Assembly (NCBI GenBank): GCA_031289585.1
Contig: JAITPF010000038.1
Location: 1 to 33,313, forward strand
Origin: Endomicrobium sp.
Lineage (GTDB): Bacteria > Elusimicrobiota > Endomicrobiia > Endomicrobiales > Endomicrobiaceae
Reading direction: 5' to 3'
DNA length: 33,313 bases
Shown: one piece after another, positions 25,479 to 33,278 of the stretch
Layout: every line of letters starts with the position of its first letter
How positions within the stretch are numbered: the first letter of the stretch is position 1
Notes under the pieces: model-generated
Seen by the model: the letters and a program-made list of their open reading frames with translations, nothing else
The model's database searches: none
What the model was told of the DNA's origin: nothing
Translations under genes and position numbers: made by a program

Positions 25479-25546
25479 TTTAAACTCCCATGATAAAAAT
25501 CAAGTATTAAATTACAAATCTATTCCGATTTCTGAATTAGTAAATT

Positions 25547-25828
25547 TAGAGTCTGTTCATACTAATAGAACAAAAGTGTTGCTAGGATTTTTGAGGAAAT
25601 TTTAGCTGTCTTGTGATGGAGAATATTGAGCAATATCAATATTAACACAACAAAACAGTCAAAATTTACCAAAAAGCAGTCACAGCCCGAAGGGTTAGAA
25701 CAAAAATAACCAACTGCATCGTTGCTCAAGATATGTTAATAATCTTACTATTACCACTCTTTCATGCCTTGCATTTGACTATTTTTGATTCTAGCGCTTT
25801 TACCCTATTAGTGTTGATTCAGACTCTA
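25547..25828. mobile_element. MITE-like element, copy 3 (both terminal repeats present)
   Basis: Starts TAGAGTCTGTTCATACTAAT and ends CAGACTCTA, with ATTAGTGTTGATT before it as the inverted repeat. Length is 282 bp. Internal hairpins as in copy 2: GAGGAAATTTTAGCTGTCTTG with CAAAACAGTCAAAATTTACC, and GGTTAGAACAAAAATAACCA with TTTGACTATTTTTGATTCTA. A 15-20 bp insertion relative to copy 2 lies near AATATTGAGCAATATCAATA, itself a small palindrome. It sits 69 bp upstream of prfB and 53 bp from the IS256 remnant. Confidence 0.85.
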
Positions 25829-25880
25829 ATATATAATATTTTCTGTAGAACATATACGTATTTTACAATATTTTAATCAC

Positions 25881-26110
25881 TTAGTCACAACCACGCAACT
25901 CTTCTATTTCCTCAGATATATCCCGTATCCTCATCCCTTTCCCATATAAACTGATTATTTTATCTTCTATCCCAAATACCTTCTTTATTATTTTTGACTC
26001 CTTCCCCCCCCTCTTTCCTGTTTCTAGGCAGTTCTATATTCTCCGTTCTTACTGCCTACCCTCTTTCTATAACTCCTCTGAAAATCTTCTTCCTTTCTTC
26101 ATTCTAAAAC
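25881..26110 (-). pseudogene. Remnant of an IS256/Mutator-type transposase gene
   Basis: The minus strand reads ELPRNRKEGG then, past a run of eight Gs that shifts the frame (26004-26011), KESKIIKKVFGIEDKIISLY and GKGMRIRDISEEIEELRGCD before TAA. This matches the conserved IS256 block around E-x-P-R-D-R, D-K-I-I-S-L-Y-A-K-G-M and T-R-D-I. Upstream, to about 26110, weaker fragments such as KNGEYRT fit the preceding region but carry stops and shifts. The DDE catalytic core that should follow is absent. Bases 26111-26210 hold nothing I recognise. Confidence 0.65.
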
Positions 26111-26216
26111 TCCTTTCCCTTTTATTAATATCTATGAAACTACCTTACACTTTCTTTTTTTTACATTACCATTTTAAGAAATAGTGTTATTAAAAAGAGG
26201 CTTTTTTTATTAGAAT

Positions 26217-26245
26217 TTGACAATACAGGTATCTATTCGTATAAT
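26217..26245 (+). promoter_or_regulatory. Perfect consensus promoter of tRNA-Ala
   Basis: TTGACA (26217-26222), 17-bp spacer, TATAAT (26240-26245). The mature tRNA begins 15 bp after the -10 box. Confidence 0.85.
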
Positions 26246-26259
26246 CTTTAAATCAGGGA

Positions 26260-26323
<64 letters not shown>

Positions 26324-26332
<9 letters not shown>

Positions 26333-26575
26333 CTTAACCGGAATTAAGTCATTCTTAATACAAAAAAGGCTTATAAAATCAGGCGTTTTTAAGGGTCCAA
26401 TAACTTTATTTTCTAAAGTCCAGCCGTTTGGAGTTATTAAAATCTGAACGCCTTTTTTTATTTCAAAACTGCTCTCTTGCCAAATCTTATCCGTATTTCC
26501 CAAAAAGAATTTTGAAAAATCCCAGCATTCATCGGCAATCTTTTGTAACGCTTCATCAAAGATCTGCTGAATGAG
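26324..26575 (-). pseudogene. Unidentified gene fragment ending inside the tRNA-Ala 3' end
   Basis: On the minus strand 83 codons are open, from after a TAA near 26578 to a TAA at 26324-26326 that lies in the tRNA acceptor arm. The reading looks protein-like (QQIFDEALQKIADECWDF, then ITPNGWTLENKVIGPL) with no internal stops, but there is no ATG, GTG or TTG near the start. I do not recognise a family. A 5'-truncated gene abutting a tRNA 3' end, next to a nuclease pseudogene, suggests debris of an integrated element. Confidence 0.4.
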
Positions 26576-26708
26576 TTAGTTTTTGATTTTACAAAACTAA
26601 TTTATATAAGAGATAGGAAAATTAAAGGACAAAAATGCTCCTTTGTATTTTGCAATACTTGCTTATATATCTATGTAGTATTATTTTTAATACAAATTAA
26701 AACAAAGG

Positions 26709-26727
26709 TTTAGATTTGTAATCTAAA
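26709..26727. terminator. Small hairpin in the 26576-26794 gap
   Basis: TTTAGATT-TGT-AATCTAAA forms an 8-bp stem with a 3-nt loop, followed by AATAATTTTTC on the plus strand. It could end a short transcript. The rest of the gap is very AT-rich and holds no gene. Confidence 0.3.
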
Positions 26728-26794
26728 AATAATTTTTCAAAATTAAAACTTTTTTTCTTTGTAATGCTAATGGCTGTCATAAGGAACTCATTTT

Positions 26795-27333
26795 ATGGCG
26801 AAAAAGAAAGCCTCTGTAATGAAAACCTCTAAACTCCTTGCCTTTTTGTTTGCAGTTTTTCAGGCTTTTTTGCTAAAGAAACTGTTATAAAAGAACATGC
26901 AGAGCCTGTCAAAGGGATTATTTCGGGCAAAGTAACGAAAGTTTCTGATGGGGATACTTCAACTATCCTAAATTCTGATAACAAATTAGTCAAAATTAGG
27001 CTTTATGCCATGACGCACCTGAAACAAAGCAAGAATTTGGTTCAAATTCAAAAGAATTCTTATCCGAGCGCATAAATGGCAAATATATAACCATTGATGT
27101 TATAGATATTGATAGATACAAACGTTCAGTTGGCAGGGTTTTTATTGACGATTTAGACATTAACAGAACAATGATTGAAAACGGCTATGCTTGGTATATT
27201 ATCAATACATTAAAATTCCTGAAAAAACAGAATGGGAGCAACTCCAAGAAATAGCCCAGAAGCAGACAAAAAAGGCTTGTGGCAAACAGACAGCCCTATA
27301 CCCCCTTGGGCGAAAGACCCTGCCTACAAATAA
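26795..27333 (+). pseudogene. Thermonuclease (SNase family), multiply frameshifted
   Basis: Joining frames gives a whole secreted Staphylococcal-nuclease-like protein. It has a signal peptide from ATG 26819 (MKTSKLLAFLFAV), GKVTKVSDGDT with the calcium Asp, LVKIRLYA-IDAPETKQEFG (catalytic Arg and Glu), IDRYKRSVGRVFI (catalytic Arg), INRTMIENGYAWYY and the conserved tail GLWQTDSPIPPWAKDP ending in TAA 27331-27333. Shifts occur at about 26862, about 27015 (one T restores IDAPE), about 27200 (one base restores YYQYIKIP) and about 27258. The ATG at 26795 is an alternative start with AAGGA upstream. The preserved residues imply recent loss. It would have degraded DNA or RNA outside the cytoplasm. 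Confidence 0.85.
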
Positions 27334-27472
27334 AGTATCTCGTTTCTTTCAAATACTATTAAATCAGATTTTTTGCCAAACAGCATTCCCATTCTTAAAC
27401 CTCAAATAATGCGGTTCTTGCGAGATTGGGTTAATTGAATTCATTATACATTTGGGCGCATACGAAATGATT

Positions 27473-27501
27473 TTGACTTTTCCTTATATTCTGTGTATAA
27501 T
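27473..27501 (+). promoter_or_regulatory. Strong promoter for the yjbQ-rsmD-argBDG operon
   Basis: TTGACT (27473-27478), 17-bp spacer, TATAAT (27496-27501). RNA should start near 27508, leaving a leader of about 107 nt that contains a 27-codon ORF. The bases 27334-27472 show no gene. Confidence 0.75.
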
Positions 27502-27534
27502 TTACTCACAAAAGGCAGCGAGATAAGAGCAAAA

Positions 27535-27618
27535 ATGCGTTCAAGTTCAGCTTTTTTAGGGTTCTATAAATCTCTGCTTGTTTCCAATTTTGCGTTTATG
27601 AGGCAAGAGGCAAAATGA
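27535..27618 (+). CDS. Possible 27-aa leader ORF overlapping yjbQ
   Basis: ATG 27535-27537 opens 27 codons (MRSSSAFLGFYKSLLVSNF, then AFMRQEAK) ending in TGA that overlaps the yjbQ ATG (ATGA). It fills the leader after a strong promoter, so ribosomes could re-start on yjbQ. No clear Shine-Dalgarno precedes it and there are no runs of one amino acid to suggest classic attenuation. It may be chance. Confidence 0.3.
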   Translation: MRSSSAFLGFYKSLLVSNFAFMRQEAK

Positions 27619-28031
27619 TTTATTCAGAGTATATTAATCGCGAAACAAAAGGTTATACCGATATTCTTGACATAACAGATGACGTTAAAAGAATTGTTAC
27701 CCGCTCTGGAGTTACAAATGGGATAGTAACTTTGGGTATTAGTAGTTCTACCTCTGCTATTACAACTATTGAGTTTGAGGCAGGACTTATTGCTGATTTT
27801 CGTAAAGCCCTTGAAATAGTTGCTCCTGTAAAAGGTATTTATGCTCATGATAAGAAGTGGCATGATGGCAACGGTTTTTCACATATACGCTCTTCACTAA
27901 TAGGCACATCGAAAACTATTCCAGTTGTATCAAAATCTTTGGTGACTGGAACTTGGCAACAGATAATTTTAATAGACTTTGATAACAGATCTCGAAGCAG
28001 AAAAGTTTTTGTTCAGGTTTTTGGAGAATAA
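27615..28031 (+). CDS. yjbQ: YjbQ/UPF0047 family protein
   Basis: A 138-aa single-domain protein. The family signature around GTWQQIILIDFD near the C-terminus, the NGIVTL strand, DDVKRIV and the SHIRSSLIG segment are clear. Some members have weak thiamine-phosphate synthase activity; the physiological role is unsettled. The usual H-T-T-A-A-I is SSTSAI, and the usual N-A-H-S-H is NGFSH, so two of the conserved histidines that form the pocket are missing. Function may therefore be lost or changed. It is the first gene of the plus-strand operon and ends three bases before the rsmD GTG. Confidence 0.85.
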   Translation: MIYSEYINRETKGYTDILDITDDVKRIVTRSGVTNGIVTLGISSSTSAITTIEFEAGLIADFRKALEIVAPVKGIYAHDKKWHDGNGFSHIRSSLIGTSKTIPVVSKSLVTGTWQQIILIDFDNRSRSRKVFVQVFGE

Positions 28032-28034
28032 AAA

Positions 28035-28646
28035 GTGACTTTAAAAGTTATTGCAGGTACGGCGCGTGGAAGAATTCTAAAAACTCTTCCGCAGGAAGAC
28101 TTATCTGTACGCCCTATGCTTGGCAGAATGAAAAAGTCAATTTTTGACATAATACAATTTAAAGTTCCAAATTCTACTTTTATTGATTTATTTGCAGGAG
28201 TAGGTTCTGTCGGAATTGAAGCTCTTTCCCGCGGCGCTAAAAAAGTTGTATTTGCAGAGTTAAGCAATACTTCGCTGTCTCTCATTAAATATAATGTGAA
28301 TATGCTTGGGTTTAACGACAAGGTAAAGATAATTAAATGCGATGTAATAAAAGAATTTTCTATTTTACAGGATAAATATGATATAGTTTTTATGGGGCCT
28401 CCTTATAAAGATGAAGGAAAAAAAGCACTTATGCTTACATATCCTACGTTAAAAAATATAGTTAGGCATGGCATTTTAAAAAAGGATTCTGTGCTTATAG
28501 CGCAGAAACATACAAAAGAGCCTGTCGGGAATGTTATAGAACTTGAATGTTTTAGAACTGAAAAATATGGCGACACGGTTATTTCTTTTTACATGTTGGC
28601 GAAATTAGAGCCTATTGTTACTAATATGGCACTTTCGTCCTGTTAG
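28035..28646 (+). CDS. rsmD: 16S rRNA (guanine966-N2)-methyltransferase RsmD, altered catalytic motif
   Basis: A Rossmann-fold methyltransferase that methylates G966 of 16S rRNA in the small subunit. Landmarks: VIAGTARGRILKT, RPMLGRMKKSIFDII, FIDLFAGVGSVGIEALSRGA (SAM site) and a PPY motif. The motif IV is GPPY at 121-124, where the family has D/N-P-P-Y; this Asp/Asn contacts the target amino group. Start is GTG 28035-28037 with GGAG eight bases upstream. Length is 203 aa. Residues 191-203 (LEPIVTNMALSSC) and the TAG stop are encoded by a 56-bp mini repeat element, so the tail is not native. Both changes suggest reduced or lost activity. Confidence 0.88.
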   Translation: MTLKVIAGTARGRILKTLPQEDLSVRPMLGRMKKSIFDIIQFKVPNSTFIDLFAGVGSVGIEALSRGAKKVVFAELSNTSLSLIKYNVNMLGFNDKVKIIKCDVIKEFSILQDKYDIVFMGPPYKDEGKKALMLTYPTLKNIVRHGILKKDSVLIAQKHTKEPVGNVIELECFRTEKYGDTVISFYMLAKLEPIVTNMALSSC

Positions 28647-28661
28647 CGCAAACAAACTCTA
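28606..28661. mobile_element. Mini (56-bp) derivative of the TAGAGTCTG element inside the rsmD 3' end
   Basis: Left end TAGAGCCTATTGTTACTAAT, right end (minus strand, inward) TAGAGTTTGTTTGCGCTAAC. Between them is only TGGCACTTTCGTCC, similar to the ACTTTCGT core of the long copies. It supplies the last 13 codons and stop of rsmD. Confidence 0.65.
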
Positions 28662-28676
28662 GAAGATATATAAAAA

Positions 28677-29420
28677 ATGAGACAGGATTTTAAAGATTTT
28701 AAAATAAGTTATTCAAGAATAAATACGTATTTATTTTGTCCGTATAAATATAAACTTATATATTTGGATAATTTTCACATTCCGATTACTGCAGATATTA
28801 CTTTTGGGCATATCGTTCATAAAACACTCGAACAATTTCACGGTGGCAAAGAACATTCTTGTGATGATTTATTTGAGTGTTATGATAATTCTTGGAAAAA
28901 AGATGGATTTACCGATCCACAACAGACCTTTGAATATTATATACGCGGTAAACAAATGCTTGAAAATTATTATAAATCTTTCAGTGAGTCAAAAACAAGA
29001 GTTTTGTATGTTGAAAAAGCATTTGATGCAAACATAGGTAAATATAGGTTTATAGGTATTATCGACAGGATAGATAAACATCTTGACAACACATATGAAG
29101 TTATAGATTATAAAACGCACTTAAGGATATGGGAACAAGAAAAAGTAGATAAAGATTTACAGTTAAGTTTTTACGCGTATGCATGCAAAAATGTTTTTGG
29201 TTTAAATCCTGATAAAATGTCAGTTTATTTTTTATCAGAAAATAAAAAAATTTATACGAAAAGATCTCAAACTGAAATATCTGAAGCAATAAATGTTACA
29301 ATAGAAATCGCAGAAAACATAGCTGTTGAAAATTTTGAACCTAATATTCCAAAGTGTCAGATGTGCGATTTTAAGTTAAAATGCAAGTATTCAAAAGACA
29401 GAGTTGAAAGTGGAGAGTAA
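28677..29420 (+). CDS. RecB/Cas4-like PD-(D/E)XK nuclease with Fe-S cysteines
   Basis: A 247-aa stand-alone nuclease domain of the PDDEXK_1 family, related to the C-terminal nuclease of AddB and to Cas4. Active-site residues are visible: His45/His48 in FGHIVH, Asp130 in IGIIDRID, then EVIDYKT with Asp144 and Lys146, and Q-x3-Y at Gln162 to Tyr166. Cys21 (LFCPYKYK) with Cys227, Cys230 and Cys236 (CQMCDFKLKC) make the four-cysteine iron-sulfur staple. No helicase or CRISPR gene is nearby, so its partner in repair or processing is unknown. It starts 16 bp after the mini element and ends four bases before argB, so it is in the arginine operon. Ribosome site is weak. Confidence 0.87.
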   Translation: MRQDFKDFKISYSRINTYLFCPYKYKLIYLDNFHIPITADITFGHIVHKTLEQFHGGKEHSCDDLFECYDNSWKKDGFTDPQQTFEYYIRGKQMLENYYKSFSESKTRVLYVEKAFDANIGKYRFIGIIDRIDKHLDNTYEVIDYKTHLRIWEQEKVDKDLQLSFYAYACKNVFGLNPDKMSVYFLSENKKIYTKRSQTEISEAINVTIEIAENIAVENFEPNIPKCQMCDFKLKCKYSKDRVESGE

Positions 29421-29423
29421 AAG

Positions 29424-30173
29424 ATGAAGCCATTAATGGTAGTAAAATTTGGCGGCAGTTTAACTAAAAATTTACCAGCACAAAATAAATTTCTTAAAGA
29501 GCTTGCCAAAATTTCGCGAAGACAAAACATTATTTTAGTGCATGGCGGCAGTCATGAAATAAATACACTGCTTGAAAAATTTGCAATAACAAGTAAGTTT
29601 GTAAATGGTTTAAGGTTTACCGATACAGACACACTTAATGTTGTTGAAATGGGTTTAAGCGGTAAAGTAAATAGAAGTTTAACTACAGGGCTTATAAAAA
29701 ATGGGGCAAATGCCGTTGGAATATCAGGTAAAGATGGAAAAAGCGTGGTATGTAAACAAATTAAACAACTTGGTTTTGTTGGTGATCCTGTTAAAGTAAA
29801 CAAAAAACTTATAGATATTTTGATAAAATCTGGATTTTTGCCTGTTATAGCTTCTATTGCCGCTGATGTTAAAGGTAATGTTATGAATGTTAATGCTGAC
29901 ACTTTTGCTGCTTCAATAGCAGCGGCTTTTAGAGCACAGAAACTTGTATTTTTGACTGATGTTGCAGGAGTGCTTGATAAAGACAAAAACACAATTAAAG
30001 AAGTTAAAACAAAAGAAATAAATACTTTAATAAAAAACCAAACCATAACGGGCGGAATGATACCTAAAATCAAGTCTTGTACAAGTGCTGTTAAAAAAGG
30101 CATAAAAGAAGTATGGATAGCTGATGGTATAAGCGGAATACAAAAAATAAAAGGAACGGCAATAAAAAAGTGA
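29424..30173 (+). CDS. argB: Acetylglutamate kinase
   Basis: Second step of arginine synthesis, phosphorylating N-acetylglutamate. It is an amino-acid kinase fold of 249 aa. ATP and substrate sites: VVKFGGSL at the N-terminus, ILVHGGSHEINTLL, NGLRFTD, NVNADTFAASIAAA, LVFLTDVAGVL and ITGGMIPKI. GGAGAG lies before ATG 29424. At this short length it lacks the N-terminal helix that forms arginine-inhibited hexamers, so feedback control by arginine may be weak (inference). Its TGA overlaps the GTG of argD (GTGA). Confidence 0.94.
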   Translation: MKPLMVVKFGGSLTKNLPAQNKFLKELAKISRRQNIILVHGGSHEINTLLEKFAITSKFVNGLRFTDTDTLNVVEMGLSGKVNRSLTTGLIKNGANAVGISGKDGKSVVCKQIKQLGFVGDPVKVNKKLIDILIKSGFLPVIASIAADVKGNVMNVNADTFAASIAAAFRAQKLVFLTDVAGVLDKDKNTIKEVKTKEINTLIKNQTITGGMIPKIKSCTSAVKKGIKEVWIADGISGIQKIKGTAIKK

Positions 30174-31366
30174 ACATAAAACAAATCGAAGATAAATATT
30201 TTATGCATACGTATAAACGAAATAATTTAGTCGTAAAAAAAGCCAAAAACCAATTCGTATGGGATGAAAATGACAAAAAATATCTTGACTTTTTCGCTGG
30301 TATAAGCGTATGCAATGTAGGACACTGTAATGAAACTATTATAAAAGCAGCGAAAAAACAATTGGATAATTTTGCACATGTTTCAAATTTATATTATGCC
30401 CCGCCGCAGGTTGAACTTGGTGAAAAACTTGCTAAAAGAACATTTAAAGGTGGCAGAATTTTTCTTTCTAACTCTGGAGCAGAAGCAAACGAATGCGCAA
30501 TAAAGCTTGCAAGGAAATGGGGTTTTTTGAATCCTTCAAAAACGGGAAATAGATATGAAATAATATGTTTTGATAACTCATTTCACGGAAGGACAATGGC
30601 AACCATTTCTGCTACAGGGCAGAAAAATTTTCACGAATATTTAAAACCATTACAGGAGAAATTTGTTTTTGCAAAAATTAATAATATTGATTCCGTAAAA
30701 GAACTTATAAATGACATGACAGTTGCTGTGATGATAGAACCTGTGCAGGGTGAAGGAGGAATAGTTCCATCAGATAAAAAATTTTTAAAAGAATTGAGAG
30801 CGCTTTGCAATAAGAATAATCTTCTTTTAATTTTTGACGAAATACAGTGCGGTATAGGACGTACTGGTAAGTTTTATGCTTTTGAAAATTACGGCGTTAA
30901 GCCAGATATTGTTACTTTGGCAAAATCTTTAGCTAATGGACTTCCTTTAGGTGCTGCTATTGCAGGAAAGAAATGTGCCGAAACTTTTGTATACGGTGAC
31001 CATGGCTCTACTTTTGGAGGAAATCCTGTATCGTGTGCTGCTGCGCTTGCAGTGTTGAATATTATGAATTCAAAATTTTTAAATCATTCTTTACAAACTG
31101 CAAAATATCTTCGTGCAAAACTTGAAAATTTAAAAAAGAAATATTCGATTGTAAAAGATGTTAGGGGTCTTGGTCTTATGATTGGCATAAAGCTTACGGT
31201 AAATGGAAAAGATATTGTAGGTTATTGTATGGATAAAGGATTGATTATAAATTGTACACAAGATACGGTGTTGAGGCTATTGCCGCCGCTCGTAATTGTA
31301 AAAAAAGATGTGGATTTTGCTATCAAAATTTTGGAGGAAGCATTAAAATGGCAACTAACAATGTGA
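30170..31366 (+). CDS. argD: Acetylornithine aminotransferase
   Basis: Fourth step of arginine synthesis, N-acetylglutamate semialdehyde plus glutamate to N-acetylornithine. PLP class III enzyme, 398 aa. Visible residues: [52 protein letters not shown], Asp223 in [13 protein letters not shown] and PLP lysine Lys252 in [13 protein letters not shown], then [11 protein letters not shown]. Start is GTG 30170-30172 overlapping the argB stop by four bases. Its end overlaps argG by 19 bases. argC, argJ and argF are not in the window. It may also serve succinyldiaminopimelate. Confidence 0.95.
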   Translation: MNIKQIEDKYFMHTYKRNNLVVKKAKNQFVWDENDKKYLDFFAGISVCNVGHCNETIIKAAKKQLDNFAHVSNLYYAPPQVELGEKLAKRTFKGGRIFLSNSGAEANECAIKLARKWGFLNPSKTGNRYEIICFDNSFHGRTMATISATGQKNFHEYLKPLQEKFVFAKINNIDSVKELINDMTVAVMIEPVQGEGGIVPSDKKFLKELRALCNKNNLLLIFDEIQCGIGRTGKFYAFENYGVKPDIVTLAKSLANGLPLGAAIAGKKCAETFVYGDHGSTFGGNPVSCAAALAVLNIMNSKFLNHSLQTAKYLRAKLENLKKKYSIVKDVRGLGLMIGIKLTVNGKDIVGYCMDKGLIINCTQDTVLRLLPPLVIVKKDVDFAIKILEEALKWQLTM

Positions 31367-32589
31367 GCAGTAAACCTACATGTAAAAATGTTGTTAAAAA
31401 AGTGGTTGTAGCCTATTCAGGTGGACTTGATACATCTATTATTCTTTCATGGATAAAGGAAAATTATAATTGCGAAGTTATAGCGTGTTGTATTGATGTA
31501 GGACAAGGGAAAGAGCTTAAAGGATTAAACGAAAAAGCAAAAAAAACTGGTGCTTCAAAGTCATATATAATTGACGCAAAAAAAGAGTTTGTTATGGATT
31601 ACATTTATCCAGCGATAAAAGCAAACGCTTTGTATGAAGATAAATATTTTTTAGGAACATCTCTCGCAAGACCTATAATTGCTGAAAAAATTGCAGATAT
31701 TGTAAAGAAAGAAAATGCTGATGCTGTTTGTCACGGAGCAACCGGCAAAGGCAACGATCAAGTACGCTTTGAACTTGCTTTTAAAGCTTTAATTCCTGAT
31801 ATAAAAATTATTGCTCCATGGAGACAATGGGATATAAGATCAAGAGAAGACGCTATTGATTATGCTAAAAAAAGAAATATTCCAATTCCAGTAACAAAAG
31901 CAAAACCGTATTCTTCAGATGCAAATTTATGGCATGTTTCTTATGAAGGCGGTATTTTAGAAGATCTTGACAATGGATATGATGAATCCATGTTTAAAAT
32001 GACTGTTTCTCCAGAAAAAGCACCCAATAAACCAACATATCTTACAATAGCGTTTGAAAAAGGTATTCCTATTTCTGTAAACGGTAAGAAACTAGCTCCA
32101 GTAGAACTGATTGTGAAATTGAATAAAATCGCAGGTGCTAATGGTATAGGAAGAACTGATATAGTTGAAAACAGGCTTGTTGGAATGAAATCAAGGGGAG
32201 TATATGAAGCTCCTGCAGCAATGGTTTTGTATGCAGCACATAAAGAACTTGAATCTATTGCTGTTGATCGTGATACTCTACATTTTAAACAGTCGCTTGC
32301 TCCAAAATATGCTGAAATTGCATATTACGGTTTATGGTTTTCTCCTCTAAGAGAAGCTCTTGATGCATTTATCAATGAAACGCAAAAATATGTTACAGGT
32401 AATGTAAAATTGAAACTTTATAAAGGAAATATTATACCTGCTTTAAGAGAAGCAAAGTATTCTCTATATTCAGAAAAACTTGCAACTTTTGAAAGAGATG
32501 AAATTTATAATCATAAAGATGCACAAGGATTTATTAATCTCTGGGGGTTGCCAACAAAAGTTCAAGCCATGCTAAGAAAAAACAAATAG
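31348..32589 (+). CDS. argG: Argininosuccinate synthase
   Basis: Joins citrulline and aspartate with ATP to argininosuccinate. The PP-loop [15 protein letters not shown] begins at about residue 19, followed by [38 protein letters not shown] and [18 protein letters not shown]. Length is 413 aa from ATG 31348, typical, with GGAGGA about ten bases upstream inside argD. The frame is open back to 31252, but that part translates argD out of frame and lacks homology. It is the last gene of the operon. No clear terminator follows; 32590-32787 holds only a TTAGAGTTTTAG stretch, possibly a degenerate element end, and AT-rich sequence. Confidence 0.95.
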   Translation: MATNNVSSKPTCKNVVKKVVVAYSGGLDTSIILSWIKENYNCEVIACCIDVGQGKELKGLNEKAKKTGASKSYIIDAKKEFVMDYIYPAIKANALYEDKYFLGTSLARPIIAEKIADIVKKENADAVCHGATGKGNDQVRFELAFKALIPDIKIIAPWRQWDIRSREDAIDYAKKRNIPIPVTKAKPYSSDANLWHVSYEGGILEDLDNGYDESMFKMTVSPEKAPNKPTYLTIAFEKGIPISVNGKKLAPVELIVKLNKIAGANGIGRTDIVENRLVGMKSRGVYEAPAAMVLYAAHKELESIAVDRDTLHFKQSLAPKYAEIAYYGLWFSPLREALDAFINETQKYVTGNVKLKLYKGNIIPALREAKYSLYSEKLATFERDEIYNHKDAQGFINLWGLPTKVQAMLRKNK

Positions 32590-32823
32590 GATTAGAGTTT
32601 TAGTATTCTTGTTTGTCATTAACCATATCTTATGGAAACTATGAGGGAAACAAATTCACAAGTCTTCTTTTTGCGTAAGAATGAAAAAAAACGAATAGTA
32701 ATTTTTGTTTATTTTTCAAAGAAGTTGTTAAAGAGTTATAGTTGTTGAAATATTAAAAGACGAAAGGAGGGAAATAGTTATAGAAAGATGGGAGTAAAGA
32801 TTAAATTGAAAAGGAAGGGAAAG

Positions 32824-33278
32824 ATGAAAAGAAGATTAAAAACGTTAAAGGGTGTAAAGAAGGCAGTGATGAGTGTAGTTTTATCATTGATGTTACCGGC
32901 AATGGCAACACAGGTCAGCCAGGCCCAAGCCCACGCCGCCCGAGCCCGCCGAGCCCGCCTAGACCGCCTAGACCGCCAATACCGCCAAGCCCTAGTCCAA
33001 GCAGCCCAAGTCCAAGCCCTAGCCCTAGCCCAAGCCCGAGACCGAGGAGACCAAGCCCTAGCCCTAGCCCGAGACCTAGCCCAAGCCCAAGCCCAAGACC
33101 GAGACCGAGCCCTAGCCCTAGCCCGCCAAGACCGAGACCGAGCCCTGCCTAGCCCGAGACCTAGCCCTAGCCCAAGCCCGAGCCCCCTAGCCCTAGCCCA
33201 AGCCCAAGCCCAAGCCCAAGCCCGAGACCGAGCCCAATTCCTAGACGACTTCTCTATATAGCCACGCCAGGAGAATAA
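32824..33278 (+). pseudogene. Putative exported Pro/Ser/Arg-repeat protein in a (CCNAGN)n tract, proline frame broken
   Basis: ATG 32824 (GGAAGG upstream; ATG 32788 possible) gives a signal-peptide-like start MKRRLKTLKGVKKAVMSVVL then SLMLPAMA. The tract that follows is GC-rich, unlike all neighbours, and built of CCNAGN hexamers. In the signal peptide's frame it reads Gln-Ala/Ala-Leu/Asp-Arg repeats to a stop at 33261. One base away (shift near 32910) it reads GQPGPSPRRPSPP and then PSPSPRP repeats. That proline frame is broken again near 33148 and 33186 but resumes and ends in RRLLYIATPGE at TAA 33276-33278. The proline reading is the more plausible protein: a secreted, extended, basic wall- or surface-binding stalk. 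Function unknown. Confidence 0.5.

Noticed and set aside
28677-29420. Cas4 of a CRISPR system
   Set aside because: The nuclease resembles Cas4 in domain and cysteines, but no cas gene or array is in the window and it is inside an arginine operon; a RecB-like nuclease is the safer name.
31252-31347. Earlier start for argG
   Set aside because: The extra residues are argD read out of frame; ATG 31348 has GGAGGA upstream and matches family length.
32920-33235. CRISPR-like array in the CCNAGN tract
   Set aside because: Units are six bases, contiguous, without spacers; this is coding-type low-complexity sequence.
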